Positions 1-9,057 of a stretch of 64,000 nucleotides of DNA are shown piece by piece. Numbering within the stretch: position 1 is the first letter of the stretch; every line of letters begins with the position of its first letter. A program made the translations under genes and the position numbers. This DNA is from Bradyrhizobium sp. AZCC 2262 (GTDB taxonomy: Bacteria; Pseudomonadota; Alphaproteobacteria; Rhizobiales; Xanthobacteraceae): contig NZ_JAZHRT010000001.1 in NCBI RefSeq assembly GCF_036924535.1, positions 5,952,001 through 6,016,000 of the forward strand, read 5' to 3'. The notes beneath the pieces are model-generated. The model was not told where the DNA came from. It did no database searches and saw only the letters and a program-made list of their open reading frames with translations.

Positions 1-1119
1 GCTTTCGCGCAGCGCTTTGACCAGGTCGCCTTCATCATTGCCGAGCGAAAGCTGGGTCCCGACGCCAAGAAGCGTCGCAAGACCAATTCCCTTGAGCAAC
101 TGCCATGTATGGAAATCGACCTCATCCTCGAGACCGGCGTAACCCGCTACGTCTGTCGCTGGCAAATTCTCGACTACGATCGAATTGCCGTTCGGCAGGA
201 TCAGGCGCGTCCAGACCACCAGCGCACGTTTCTGTCCAAAGGCAACGACGCTGTCGTATTTGCCAAAGAGCCTCGTCCCCTGCGGAACCAGAAGATGCTC
301 GCCGGTCACCGTGTCGTATACGTTTTCGGTTACCTGCGCGATCGTCGATCCAGGCAGATCGGAATTCAAACCGGTAATCAGGCTCGCCGGAATGATCGAC
401 CCCGCCATGATCGCATAGGGAGATGGCGCGGCTGCGAGGGAGTGCGGGTTCGTGGTTTCCTTGTCGGCCTTGGCGCTGACAAAGGCGAGCTTACGTGCCT
501 GAGAAGATGGAATGATCTCGCTGGAGCGATCCGTCAAACCCGGTGACGTCTTCGCAAGGATATCAGATGTCGTCGGAGCATTGTCCGCGGTCGCAGGGCG
601 AAACGCCGAGGGCTGCTCGGTCGTTGAGGCCGCAGGCGTCGACTGTTTGCGGCGGTCCTGTTTGTCGGACAGACGAAATAAGAGGCCCGACTCCTTAGCC
701 TGCTGTGCAATACGAGCCTGCCGGATCCGCTCCGCCCGCTCTGCATCCTGTTCCGCGTTTGCCTGGAATGGCGTCTCGGATACCGGCCCTGCTCCAAGTT
801 TCTTTTCACTCTCCGCAAAGGCACGGCCGACGTCGCCTGGCGAAGGCGGCCCTAGCTTGGGCGGCAAATTCTCGTAGGACTTGGGCAACTTCGCGAGCCC
901 GTCCGCCGTTTGCTTCCGGTCGGTGTTGTATAACTCGGCTCGTTCGCCTGGTTTGAACGTCCGAGGCGGACTGAGCGCAACGATCGTCGCTCCCGCAATG
1001 AATAGCGCGGCGACCGCGCAGCCAATCATGAGGGTGCGTTTGTTGAGGCGGCGGATCGGCCGCGGCCGCGCCCGCAACTCAAGCCGCTCTGGTGGAACTT
1101 TGTCGGAATCTTCAGTCAC
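1..1119 (-). CDS. trbI: Conjugal transfer protein TrbI (VirB10-like), C-terminus cut by window edge
   Basis: TrbI is the VirB10-type protein that spans both membranes and joins the cytoplasmic ATPase module of the mating-pair formation system to the outer-membrane TrbG ring. I read a GTG start at 1119-1117 that overlaps the trbG stop (GTGA), which implies translational coupling. The first residues (VTEDSDKVPPERLELRARP) are charged and cytoplasmic, then comes one membrane anchor at about residues 30-48, then a long linker rich in Pro, Ala and charged residues, then the beginning of the conserved TrbI domain (PYAIMAGSIIPASLITGLNS and VPQGTRLFGKYDS). The rest of the domain lies outside the window. 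It is the last visible gene of a trbBCDEJLFGI operon. Identification rests on family motifs I recognise plus strict gene order. Confidence 0.93.
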   Translation of the reverse strand, partial: MTEDSDKVPPERLELRARPRPIRRLNKRTLMIGCAVAALFIAGATIVALSPPRTFKPGERAELYNTDRKQTADGLAKLPKSYENLPPKLGPPSPGDVGRAFAESEKKLGAGPVSETPFQANAEQDAERAERIRQARIAQQAKESGLLFRLSDKQDRRKQSTPAASTTEQPSAFRPATADNAPTTSDILAKTSPGLTDRSSEIIPSSQARKLAFVSAKADKETTNPHSLAAAPSPYAIMAGSIIPASLITGLNSDLPGSTIAQVTENVYDTVTGEHLLVPQGTRLFGKYDSVVAFGQKRALVVWTRLILPNGNSIVVENLPATDVAGYAGLEDEVDFHTWQLLKGIGLATLLGVGTQLSLGNDEGDLVKALRES

Positions 1120-2141
1120 GATGCGCCTCCAGTGCTGAAGATCTGCGAGATCGGGTGAGCGTCAGTGCGGATGATCCGAACCGTCCGCTGGGGGTTCTCG
1201 CCAAGGCGAAGTTCGGCGGCGCCGAACATTCGGTCGACGATGTAGTAGGAGCCTCGTACACGATAATTAACGAGGTTTGGCCGGCCGTCGGCGCCGGCGA
1301 TGAATAGCGGCGGCGCTTCGCCTTGGGATATGCCCGACGGCATCTGAATAAAGACCTTGTGGCCATCGTCGAAGGCCCGCAGCGGCCGCCACGGCGGATC
1401 GTCCCCTTCGATGCGGTAACGGAAGTTCAGGCTATCCAACCGCACGCCGCGATCAGCGACGCGTTCCTCGGTTTCCTGCGCCGCTTGGTTCTGCTTGTGA
1501 AGCGCAAGCAAGCTATCAGTCGGATAGGTCCAGGAAATCGAGGCCATGTACGTCTGTTTGGTGGAGACGAGCTCGAGGTGGTAGGTGCGCCGGTCGGTCA
1601 ACACCACGAGATTGGTCTGAATATCCGGCAGCGTCGGCTTGACCAGGATATGTACCCGCCGAGTGCTCCCCTGCCCGCTTATTGTGTCGGCAATGACCCA
1701 GCGCACGGTGTCGCCGGTCGAGACATCGATCAGCTCTTCGGCTGGCTGAAGCACGACGGTCGAGACCTTCTCTGGGCTGGCATAGAGCCGATAGAGCGCA
1801 CCCTCCGTCCAAGGGTAGACTTGGATGGCGTTGATATAACCAGCCCGGGTCGGTTCGATCCGTGCGGCTTTGTTGGCGGTAGCAATCGCCTGCTCCGGGG
1901 GAACTTTTTCTTCCTTTCCGCCCTTGGTAGGCCAAGGCTTGAGTTGGCCGGGTAGAGGCAGCACCTTGGGTATTTCAACAACCTGAATCGGCTTCGGTGG
2001 CTCGGCTTCCGGAAGAGCCTTCTCAAACGCCATTTCATCGTACGGCGCCTCAAGATTCAATTTTGTGGCGCAGCCTCCAAGTGAGAGCGCCAGGGCAAGG
2101 ATACTCATCGACGCACAGCTCTTCGTGCCAAAGGAAATCAT
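1116..2141 (-). CDS. trbG: Conjugal transfer lipoprotein TrbG (VirB9-like)
   Basis: TrbG is the VirB9-type component of the outer-membrane core complex of the conjugation channel. The 341-residue product begins with a lipoprotein signal peptide whose lipobox is LSLGGC (Cys at about residue 24), so the mature protein should be anchored to the outer membrane. The N-terminal half carries the family signature around TVRWVIADTISGQGSTRRVH, and the C-terminal half holds the TrbG/VirB9 beta-sandwich (GVRLDSLNFRYRIEGDDPPW, then GSYYIVDRMFGAAELRLGE). The start overlaps the trbF stop by ATGA and its own stop overlaps the trbI GTG start, so the three genes are probably translated in a coupled fashion. 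No trbH lipoprotein gene exists between trbG and trbI, which matches Tn4371-type rather than IncP-type operons. Confidence 0.93.
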   Translation of the reverse strand: MISFGTKSCASMSILALALSLGGCATKLNLEAPYDEMAFEKALPEAEPPKPIQVVEIPKVLPLPGQLKPWPTKGGKEEKVPPEQAIATANKAARIEPTRAGYINAIQVYPWTEGALYRLYASPEKVSTVVLQPAEELIDVSTGDTVRWVIADTISGQGSTRRVHILVKPTLPDIQTNLVVLTDRRTYHLELVSTKQTYMASISWTYPTDSLLALHKQNQAAQETEERVADRGVRLDSLNFRYRIEGDDPPWRPLRAFDDGHKVFIQMPSGISQGEAPPLFIAGADGRPNLVNYRVRGSYYIVDRMFGAAELRLGENPQRTVRIIRTDAHPISQIFSTGGAS

Positions 2142-2842
2142 TTTGCGTCTCCGATCAGGTCGCGCGACCAGTTGAGGGAATGAACGTAGAGGCCGAGCGG
2201 ATTTTTCCGCAGTATCTCGGCGTTGGTTGGAGGCTTCAGGATGATTGTTACGACGCCGGTGAAGCGCTCTGACTTTGCGACCGCGCCGTTCTCGTAGGTG
2301 TTCTCCTTCCAGCGAATCTCGAAACTGTCGCCGGATGCCCGGACGACCGAGGTCACCTCGGCGGTAGCGGTTCTTGCGCCGATCTTGGTGAAGGGGTCGG
2401 CTTCGCGGGCATACTCATTAAGCGCCTGGGCCCCGCGGTCAGTGACAAAGTCATAAGCATGCAGCCAGTTCGTTCGGACGATGACCGGATCGATCGACAG
2501 CGAGCGGACGTTTTCGACGAAGCGCGCCAGGAAGTGCGCGATCTGGGCATCGGACGGCTGGTAGGCCTCAAATGCCGGACCGACCGCGCGCACTTCGCCG
2601 AGGCGATCGACCTCGACGACGTAAGGCACCACGCCGGACCGGCCGATCACCGTCGAGAGCGTGAGACCCAACACGGTTGAAAGTGCCGTCGCAGCCAGAG
2701 CGGCAAGCCGCCAGTTGCTGGCCTGCACGCGGGCCGAACCCATCCGTTCGTCCCAGACCTGCTGTGCCTTCTGATAGGGCGTGACCGGTTCAGGCATGTC
2801 GCCATAGCGAACGGACGGCCGATGGAATGGATGAGACGCCAT
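2138..2842 (-). CDS. trbF: Conjugal transfer protein TrbF (VirB8-like)
   Basis: TrbF is the VirB8-type inner-membrane assembly factor of the type IV secretion channel. The 234-residue protein has a short cytoplasmic segment with the family motif NPYQKAQQVWDERMG-like sequence (here TPYQKAQQVWDERMGSARV, residues about 21-39), one transmembrane helix at about residues 47-67, and a periplasmic NTF2-like domain ending in NPLGLYVHSLNWSRDL, a typical TrbF C-terminus. It begins 4 nt after the trbL stop and ends in an ATGA overlap with trbG. Nothing unusual is seen. The start at 2842 is the only ATG that keeps the conserved N-terminal motif. Confidence 0.94.
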   Translation of the reverse strand: MASHPFHRPSVRYGDMPEPVTPYQKAQQVWDERMGSARVQASNWRLAALAATALSTVLGLTLSTVIGRSGVVPYVVEVDRLGEVRAVGPAFEAYQPSDAQIAHFLARFVENVRSLSIDPVIVRTNWLHAYDFVTDRGAQALNEYAREADPFTKIGARTATAEVTSVVRASGDSFEIRWKENTYENGAVAKSERFTGVVTIILKPPTNAEILRKNPLGLYVHSLNWSRDLIGDAK

Positions 2843-2846
2843 GGCT

Positions 2847-4028
2847 TTAGTCCTCCCCCAGTTTTGGGCCGGAGGCCTGCCCGCCCTTGTCGCCTTCCTT
2901 CAAAGTTCGACCGGCGACATGCGCCGCCTCCTGGATTTGTTGTCCGCGACGAAATCGGCTGGCTATCCCCGAGGACTCACCGGTTGAAACAGCGGAGTTA
3001 CCGACAACGGCTGCAGCAGATTCCGCCGGTTGAGAACTCGGGCCACTCCCTGCCGAATCTGCAGCCGCGGTAGCCCCCCTTGCCGGTGTACCCGCAAGCG
3101 ATGCCGCTGAACGGACGGCGCTCATCGACCCACCTGCCGCCATCCGCAAACCGCCCAGTGCCATCGCACCGCCACCGATCGCGACCGCAGCAGCCCCCGC
3201 AACCGTGCCGGCGGCAGCGCCGGCGCCAAGTTGTGGCGCGCCCGACACCAGACCTGCTGCGATGCCTGGGCCAAAAATGCCGAGCCCGAACAAGGAAAGC
3301 GCGGCCAGCAGCAAGCTCATGGCAGAAACGATATCGACCGGCCGGGTCAGCGTTGTGGCGAGTTCACTGAAGATGGTCGATCCGATGCCGATGATGATGG
3401 CAAGCACCATCACCTTGACGCCGGTTGCGATCACATTGCCGAGCGTCTTTTCGGCGAGGAATGACGTCTTTCCCCAGAGCGCGAACGGTACGAGAATAAA
3501 ACTTGCAAGCGTCGTCAGCTTGAACTCGATTAGGGTGACGAATAGCTGAACCGAGAGGATGAAAAACGCGAGCACGATCACGATCCAGCAGAACAGCAGG
3601 ATCAGAATCGTCGGCAGATTGGTCAGTATGTCGAAGCCCGAAAACTGGCTGGTTTCCTCCAGCAGCGGATGGGCCGCGGTGAATCCTGCGGAGGCCACGA
3701 AGCCCGGCCGCATCAGATCCGCCGCACTGAGCGTACCGCCGCTCGCCTTCAGCCCGATGCTTGAGAACGAGCTGAAGACGATGCCGGCGAGCGACTTGAA
3801 ATTGCCGATGATGAAGGCGAAGGCTCCAACATAGAGCACCTTCTTGGCAAGCGTGACCAGGATGTGATCATCAGCCCGCAGGCTCCACGCGAGGCCGGCA
3901 AGCGTCAAATCGATCGCGACAAGCGTCGAACTGAGAAACGAAACATCGCCGCCGAGAATTCCGAAGCCGGAATCGATGTAGCGGGAGAACGTATCGGTGA
4001 AACGGTCGATGACCGCGAGATCAGCCAT
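2847..4028 (-). CDS. trbL: Conjugal transfer protein TrbL (VirB6-like, polytopic)
   Basis: TrbL is the VirB6-type polytopic inner-membrane protein of the mating channel. The 393-residue product starts DLAVIDRFTDTFSRYIDSGF, typical of TrbL, and shows five or six hydrophobic segments between about residues 30 and 260. The C-terminal third is low complexity (Ala, Gly and Ser rich) and hydrophilic, with a charged tail. This matches the family, whose C-terminal region is variable. It begins 11 nt after the trbJ stop, so there is no room for a trbK entry-exclusion lipoprotein gene, and it is followed after 4 nt by trbF. Confidence 0.93.
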   Translation of the reverse strand: MADLAVIDRFTDTFSRYIDSGFGILGGDVSFLSSTLVAIDLTLAGLAWSLRADDHILVTLAKKVLYVGAFAFIIGNFKSLAGIVFSSFSSIGLKASGGTLSAADLMRPGFVASAGFTAAHPLLEETSQFSGFDILTNLPTILILLFCWIVIVLAFFILSVQLFVTLIEFKLTTLASFILVPFALWGKTSFLAEKTLGNVIATGVKVMVLAIIIGIGSTIFSELATTLTRPVDIVSAMSLLLAALSLFGLGIFGPGIAAGLVSGAPQLGAGAAAGTVAGAAAVAIGGGAMALGGLRMAAGGSMSAVRSAASLAGTPARGATAAADSAGSGPSSQPAESAAAVVGNSAVSTGESSGIASRFRRGQQIQEAAHVAGRTLKEGDKGGQASGPKLGED

Positions 4029-4039
4029 GGTCCCCTCCC

Positions 4040-4795
4040 CTAACGTCCGCCGGTGTAAGCGCGACCATCACCGATGAAGCGAGTGAAACGCTCGCGAGCG
4101 GCCGCAGCGGAGGCCTGCTGCTCGACAGTTCGCAAGGCTTCAGCCCGGGCCTGCGTCGCAACCAGTGCCTGGGCCTGCAGCGACTGCTTGACCTGAAGTG
4201 CAAGCAGTTCGTTGCCGGACTGCTGGGCTTGCAGGGACCCGACGGCGCCCGAAGAATTCGCCATCAGGGTGCGGAGCGTCTGGCCGTCCTGATCGAGCGC
4301 CGAAGCGATCGTGGCCTGCGTCACCAGCGTTTGCTTCAATGCCTGGTAGGTATTGTCCCAGCGAGCTGTGGCGTCCTGTACCATCCGATCCGAAGAGACA
4401 GCAGCGGTGTATTGACGAGGATAGAGCCGCTCAAAGTCGCTTTGGGTTTTCTGGACGTCAAACGAGATGCCCTGGGCCTGCGCGATCAGGCTATTGATCT
4501 CGTTGATCCGCGAGGTGAGTTGCCCAACGACGCTGCTCGGCAGGTTTGTCAGATTCCTGGCGCCGTTGATCAGCATCTGCGCCTGGTTTTCGAGGCTCTT
4601 GATCTGATTGTTGATCTGATCCAGCGCCCGCGCGGCGGTAAGGATATTCTGGCTGTAGTTCGACGGATCGAACACGACGACCTGGGCGCCAAGCCGCTGC
4701 GACCCATTGACGGCCAAAACAAGTGACGCTGCGGCTGCGACAACGGTAGTGAACAGTTTTCGGGGGACGGGTTTACCGAAAAGCTTTTCCAGCAT
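4040..4795 (-). CDS. trbJ: Conjugal transfer protein TrbJ (VirB5-like, secreted)
   Basis: TrbJ is a periplasmic or pilus-tip-associated protein of the VirB5 group. I chose the ATG at 4795 because a GGAG Shine-Dalgarno lies 8 nt upstream and a signal peptide follows directly (KLFTTVVAAAASLVLAVNG, residues about 12-30, cleaved near AQVVVFDPSNYSQN). The mature part is largely alpha-helical and Gln/Asn/Ala rich, with heptad-like stretches such as LDQINNQIKSLENQAQMLIN, as in known TrbJ proteins. An upstream in-frame start at 4834 would add a non-hydrophobic leader before the signal peptide and is less likely. The gene starts 45 nt after the trbE stop. Confidence 0.92.
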   Translation of the reverse strand: MLEKLFGKPVPRKLFTTVVAAAASLVLAVNGSQRLGAQVVVFDPSNYSQNILTAARALDQINNQIKSLENQAQMLINGARNLTNLPSSVVGQLTSRINEINSLIAQAQGISFDVQKTQSDFERLYPRQYTAAVSSDRMVQDATARWDNTYQALKQTLVTQATIASALDQDGQTLRTLMANSSGAVGSLQAQQSGNELLALQVKQSLQAQALVATQARAEALRTVEQQASAAAARERFTRFIGDGRAYTGGR

Positions 4796-4840
4796 CGGAT
4801 AGCTCCAAGTTTGAGGGAAATGGGTAAAGGGCACGAGAGG

Positions 4841-7435
4841 TCACGCCTTCCTGACCTGTTCGAGTGTTCTTATGAGATTGGCGGCCCACTGGAGGTCTCG
4901 CGCGGCGAGATATCGTTCGACGAATTCGCTAGGACCGAATTTGTCGAGGACCATTTCGATCAACCGCTGATCTTCCGGCGACGAGGTGGCCGCGAACGCG
5001 AGCGCAATCGGGCCGAGCCCAAGCTCGAACAGCCGGTTGCCGGCGCGCGATTGCAGGTAATAATCGCGCTTGGGAAAGGCTTCCGCGATCAGACGGACCT
5101 GCGTATCGTTGAGGCCGAAGCGACGATAAGTCTCCGCCTGCGAGGGTTCCAGCGCCCGGGGGTTGGGCAGGAAGATCCGGGTTGGACAGGATTCGATGAT
5201 CGCCGGTGCAATCTGGCTGTCGGCAATATCGGTCAGCGACTGGGTCGCAAAGATCACAGCTACATTCTTCTTGCGAAGCGTCTTCAACCATTCGCGGATG
5301 CGGCTGGCAAACAGCGGATCGTCCAGGAACAACCAGGCCTCATCCAGAACCAGAAGCGTCGGACGGCCATCAAAACGCGCTTCGAGTGCATGAAACAGAT
5401 AGGTCAGAACCGGCGCGACCAGCCCCGGCAGAGCCATCAGTTCTTCCATCTCGAACGTCAGTACGTCGACGCCGGACAGCCTGTCGGCGTCGGCATCCAA
5501 AAAACGGCCGTACGGACCTTCGAGCGTATATGGAGCCAGCGCCTGACGTAGCGCGTCGCGCGCCAGAAGGGCTACGAGGCCGGTCATAGTGCGTTCCCTG
5601 GCCGGTGCTGTGCCAAGGCTCTTTAAGGCCGACCAGATGGTTTCCTTGACCTCGGGCGTAATCGCGACATGCTCGTGGGCAAGGACGCCGCACAACCAAT
5701 CAAGTGCCCAGAGCCGCGCGCCCTCGTCGTCGACATCGCGAAGTGGCTGAAAAGAAAGTCCACCCTTTACCCCCAACTCATACCAAGCGCCGTCGAGTGC
5801 GAGCGTTGTCGCACGCGCCGATCGCCCCTTGTCAAAGATGATGAGCTGGGAGTTCTCGTAGCGGCGGAATTGGAGTGCGAGCACGGACAGAAAGACGGAC
5901 TTACCGGCGCCTGTCGGGCCGACGATCAGGCTATGGCCGACATCGCCGACATACAGCGAAAGCCTAAATGGCGTCGCACCCTTGGTCTTGGCGAGCAGAA
6001 GCGGAGGCCCGTCCAGATGGTCGCAGCGCGCCGGGCCAGCCCATACCGCCGACAACGGACACATATGCGCAAGGTTGAGGGTATGGACGATCGGCTGACG
6101 AAGGTTTGCATAGGCTTGCCCGGGCAGACTGCCGAGCCAGGCTTCCACTGCGTTGACGCTCTCCCTGATGGTGGTGAAGCCGCGGCTGTTAATGGCCCGC
6201 TCGACCGCGCGAATCTTCTCATCGGCGGCATGGGAATCTTCGTCACAGACTGTGACGGTCGTGGTGATGTACCCGAATGCCACGAGGTCATCGCCGAGTT
6301 CCTGGAGCGCGGCATCCGCGTCGACCGCCTTGTTATCGGCATCGCTATCGAGCAGGGCGGCCTGCTCGTTGAACATCACCTCTTTTAGGATGGCGCCCAG
6401 GGATTTCCGCTTGGCAAACCATTGCCGCCGATAGCGGGAAAGTGCAGCGTGGGCTTGCGTCCGGTCGAGCGGTAGGAAGCGCGTCGCCCATCGATAGGCA
6501 ACGCCAAGCCGGTTCAAGTCGTCAAGCACGCCCGGAAAGGTGACAGCCGGAAATCCAAGAACGGTGACCGTTCGAAGGTGGCTGCGGCCGATCGCTGGTG
6601 AAAGTCCTCCTGTCAACGGCTCGTCGCTCAGGAATGCGTCCAGATAGGCCGGAATTTCGGGAACAACGACCGGATGGCGCTTGGTCGAGACACAAGCATG
6701 CAGGTAGGTCAGGGTGTCCTGGTCATCGAGCGGGGCGACTTCCGGCAGGACCGATGACAGCAGATCGACGGCACGATCTGTCTCCTGGATAAAGCGCTGA
6801 AGGTGCTCCTGGTACCCGCCTTTACGACCTGCCCCGGTGCCGCGTTCTGCCGGCTCATCAACCTCGCCATTGGTCTCCTTTGAATTATCGTCGGCTGTCA
6901 CCAGTGCATGGGGGGCGCTCTTTCGCCGGAACAAGCCCGATAACGGACTCCAGCTGGATCTCTCATCGCCCGGGTTTTCCAGAAACAAGGCCTCCAGCCT
7001 TGAGACCCGCTCAATCGGCGGCAGATACACAAACGTAAGATGCGAGATGCTCTCAAAATGTTGGCCAGCCTGACGCGAAGGACCATCCCATGCTGCATCA
7101 ACCGTTCCCTCAAAGGACGCGCGTCGCTCCTCGTCGACCAGCCAGGATACTGCGTCGGGAAATTGCGACCGCGGATAGTCCGAGGCGGTCATGCGGGTAG
7201 CATCGAAGAAAAGCGCCCAGCCGGACCCGAATCTCTTCAGGACATTGTTGACGCGAGACGCGGCGCTCATCAGTTCCGCTTCGGTTGCGCTGTCGAGATC
7301 AGGACCGCGGTAACGAACGGTCCGCTGGAAGCTGCCGTCCTTGTTCAGGACGATTCCGGGCGCGACCAGACAAGCCCATGGCAGCCAATCGGCCAGGCGA
7401 TTTGCGTGGGAGCGGAATTCGCGCAAATTCAGCAT
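4841..7435 (-). CDS. trbE: Conjugal transfer ATPase TrbE (VirB4-like)
   Basis: TrbE is the VirB4-family ATPase that powers assembly and substrate passage at the base of the conjugation channel. With the start at 7435 the protein is 864 residues and begins MLNLREFRSHANRLADWLPW, as TrbE proteins do; another ATG three codons upstream (7444) is possible. Walker A GPTGAGKS is at about residues 506-513 and Walker B LLVLDEAWLF at about 694-703, followed by the Q-motif region FATQSL. A hydrophilic insertion at about residues 165-210, rich in Asp, Glu, Ser and Lys, makes it somewhat longer than typical TrbE. The start overlaps the end of trbD by 7 nt. Confidence 0.94.
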   Translation of the reverse strand: MLNLREFRSHANRLADWLPWACLVAPGIVLNKDGSFQRTVRYRGPDLDSATEAELMSAASRVNNVLKRFGSGWALFFDATRMTASDYPRSQFPDAVSWLVDEERRASFEGTVDAAWDGPSRQAGQHFESISHLTFVYLPPIERVSRLEALFLENPGDERSSWSPLSGLFRRKSAPHALVTADDNSKETNGEVDEPAERGTGAGRKGGYQEHLQRFIQETDRAVDLLSSVLPEVAPLDDQDTLTYLHACVSTKRHPVVVPEIPAYLDAFLSDEPLTGGLSPAIGRSHLRTVTVLGFPAVTFPGVLDDLNRLGVAYRWATRFLPLDRTQAHAALSRYRRQWFAKRKSLGAILKEVMFNEQAALLDSDADNKAVDADAALQELGDDLVAFGYITTTVTVCDEDSHAADEKIRAVERAINSRGFTTIRESVNAVEAWLGSLPGQAYANLRQPIVHTLNLAHMCPLSAVWAGPARCDHLDGPPLLLAKTKGATPFRLSLYVGDVGHSLIVGPTGAGKSVFLSVLALQFRRYENSQLIIFDKGRSARATTLALDGAWYELGVKGGLSFQPLRDVDDEGARLWALDWLCGVLAHEHVAITPEVKETIWSALKSLGTAPARERTMTGLVALLARDALRQALAPYTLEGPYGRFLDADADRLSGVDVLTFEMEELMALPGLVAPVLTYLFHALEARFDGRPTLLVLDEAWLFLDDPLFASRIREWLKTLRKKNVAVIFATQSLTDIADSQIAPAIIESCPTRIFLPNPRALEPSQAETYRRFGLNDTQVRLIAEAFPKRDYYLQSRAGNRLFELGLGPIALAFAATSSPEDQRLIEMVLDKFGPSEFVERYLAARDLQWAANLIRTLEQVRKA

Positions 7436-7686
7436 GCGAGCCATCCCTTGTGCTTGGTGTGGCGGACTGCGACTTCGACAAAGGCCGGATCGCGCTTGGC
7501 GAGCCAGACGGCGATGCCGTGCCCGACGATCCAGAGCACGAGACCAGCGAGCCAAAGCCGCAAGCCAAGCGCCAGTACGGCCGAGAGCGTGCCAATCAGG
7601 ATGGCGGCAGCTCGCGGAGCGCCGCCGATCAGAATCGGCTCGGTCAGCGAACGGTGAAGGACCAGTTCAAAACCATCGCGCTGCAT
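7429..7686 (-). CDS. trbD: Conjugal transfer protein TrbD (VirB3-like)
   Basis: TrbD is a VirB3-type small membrane protein that partners with the TrbE ATPase. The 85-residue product has the usual layout: a short N-terminus with the family motif LHRSLTEPILIGGAPR, two closely spaced membrane helices at about residues 25-60, and a cytoplasmic basic tail. Its ATG shares the A of the trbC stop codon (TGATG), and its 3' end overlaps the trbE start. Both overlaps indicate tight translational coupling. Confidence 0.92.
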   Translation of the reverse strand: MQRDGFELVLHRSLTEPILIGGAPRAAAILIGTLSAVLALGLRLWLAGLVLWIVGHGIAVWLAKRDPAFVEVAVRHTKHKGWLAC

Positions 7687-8054
7687 CAGATCAGCGCTCC
7701 GCCGCCGAACGAGAAGAACGACAGAAAGAACGAGCTTGCGGCAAAGGCGATGGATAGGCCGAAGACGACCTGGACCATCTTTCGGAAACCGCCGGAAGTA
7801 TCGCCAAAGGCGAGCGAAATTCCCGTCACCGTGATGATCATGACAGCGACGATTTTCGCGACCGGCCCCTGCACCGACTCCAGAATGCGCTCAAGTGGCG
7901 CTTCCCACGGCATGCCCGAGCCGGCTGCAAGCGCGGCAGATACCGTCAGCAACGTGACGATTGCACTCGCGCCAATCTCCACCATCAAAGGGCCTGCAAC
8001 GTCGCAAAGCCTTGCGGGGCGCACGCGCGTTGATTTTCGTAATCCGAACATCAT
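7686..8054 (-). CDS. trbC: Conjugal transfer pilin TrbC (VirB2-like)
   Basis: TrbC is the VirB2-type pilin precursor. The 122-residue product has a long basic N-terminal leader (GLRKSTRVRPARLCDVAG) and a hydrophobic segment ending in ALAAGSG, the likely cleavage area, then two hydrophobic helices typical of cyclic or linear VirB2 pilins (about residues 65-115) separated by a short loop FGDTSGGFRK. A GGAG ribosome site precedes ATGATG. The gene starts 19 nt after the trbB stop and its stop overlaps the trbD start. In IncP systems TrbC is processed by the TraF peptidase; a TraF-like gene is present at 17593-18132. Confidence 0.9.
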   Translation of the reverse strand: MMFGLRKSTRVRPARLCDVAGPLMVEIGASAIVTLLTVSAALAAGSGMPWEAPLERILESVQGPVAKIVAVMIITVTGISLAFGDTSGGFRKMVQVVFGLSIAFAASSFFLSFFSFGGGALI

Positions 8055-8073
8055 GGGTTTCTCCGGTTTTCGA

Positions 8074-9057
8074 TCAGGGATGATTGATTGGGCTTGGCAG
8101 GCCGTGCGGAATTTCGAGGGCGTACTCGCCTGAAAGGTCGAGGCCTTTGACTTCGACGGCTGCCTCGATCCGACGCCCCGGTCCCCGCCCCTTGATGAAC
8201 ACGACGAGATCGACGGCTTCTGCGATAAGGCGGCGGGGAACGATCGTTACCGCCTCCTGAATCAGCTGCTCGATGCGATAGAGCGCCGCACGAGCCGAGT
8301 TCGCATGGACCGTCGCGATTCCGCCGGGATGGCCGGTATTCCAGGCCTTCAGCATGTCGAGGGCCTCCCCGCCCCGGACCTCACCGACCACGATCCGATC
8401 GGGGCGCAGCCGAAGGGTCGAGCGCACCAGATCGGCGAGCGTTGCGACGCCAGATTTGGTCCGAAGTAGCACCGCGTCCTTGGCGTCGCATCGTAACTCG
8501 CGGGTGTCCTCAATGATCACGACACGCTGATCGAGGCCCGCGACCTCGGCCAGCAGCGCATTGGCGAGCGTTGTCTTGCCGGAGCCAGTCCCGCCGGCGA
8601 CCAGGATGTTGCGACCCTCCGCAACCGCCGCGGCGAGAATCCTCGCCATAACGGGCGATGCAATCTGGGCCTTGACGTAGTCCGCCAGGCGGAAGGTCGT
8701 CGTTGCCGGTTTGCGGATGGCAAAGCAGGCCGCCAGCGTGACCGGCGGCAAGAGCCCTTCGAACCGCTCGCCAGTTTCCGGCAACTCAGCCGAGACAATC
8801 GGAGAAGAGCCACTAGCCTCAGCACGAACGTGACTTGCGACCAGCCGGACGATCCGCTCGGCCTCGTGGGGCGTCAGAACCACGCCAGTGTCGGCGCGCC
8901 CGGAACCATGACGGTCGAGCCAAAGCCGTCCGTCCGGATTGACCAGAACTTCGACCACGTCCGGCTCATCGAGAGCCAATGCGATGGCTGGGCCCATGGC
9001 GGTGCGCAACATGTTGCGGCGCCGCTCACGGGTCTCGGGCGAGAGGAGATCAGACAT
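8074..9057 (-). CDS. trbB: Conjugal transfer ATPase TrbB (VirB11-like)
   Basis: TrbB is a hexameric VirB11-type ATPase that controls pilus assembly and substrate transfer. I chose the ATG at 9057 because a near-perfect GAGGAGG site lies about 7 nt upstream; this gives a 327-residue protein starting [20 protein letters not shown]. Walker [10 protein letters not shown] is at about residues 155-163, the Asp box IIEDTREL at about 181-188, Walker [12 protein letters not shown] at about 222-232, and the His box [14 protein letters not shown] at about 242-255. All are intact. The start overlaps the end of the ribbon-helix-helix gene by 8 nt. Confidence 0.95.
   Translation of the reverse strand: MSDLLSPETRERRRNMLRTAMGPAIALALDEPDVVEVLVNPDGRLWLDRHGSGRADTGVVLTPHEAERIVRLVASHVRAEASGSSPIVSAELPETGERFEGLLPPVTLAACFAIRKPATTTFRLADYVKAQIASPVMARILAAAVAEGRNILVAGGTGSGKTTLANALLAEVAGLDQRVVIIEDTRELRCDAKDAVLLRTKSGVATLADLVRSTLRLRPDRIVVGEVRGGEALDMLKAWNTGHPGGIATVHANSARAALYRIEQLIQEAVTIVPRRLIAEAVDLVVFIKGRGPGRRIEAAVEVKGLDLSGEYALEIPHGLPSPINHP

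Noticed and set aside
4040..4834. trbK entry-exclusion gene sought between trbJ and trbL, and trbH between trbG and trbI
   Set aside because: Only 11 nt separate trbJ from trbL and trbG overlaps trbI, so neither gene exists here.
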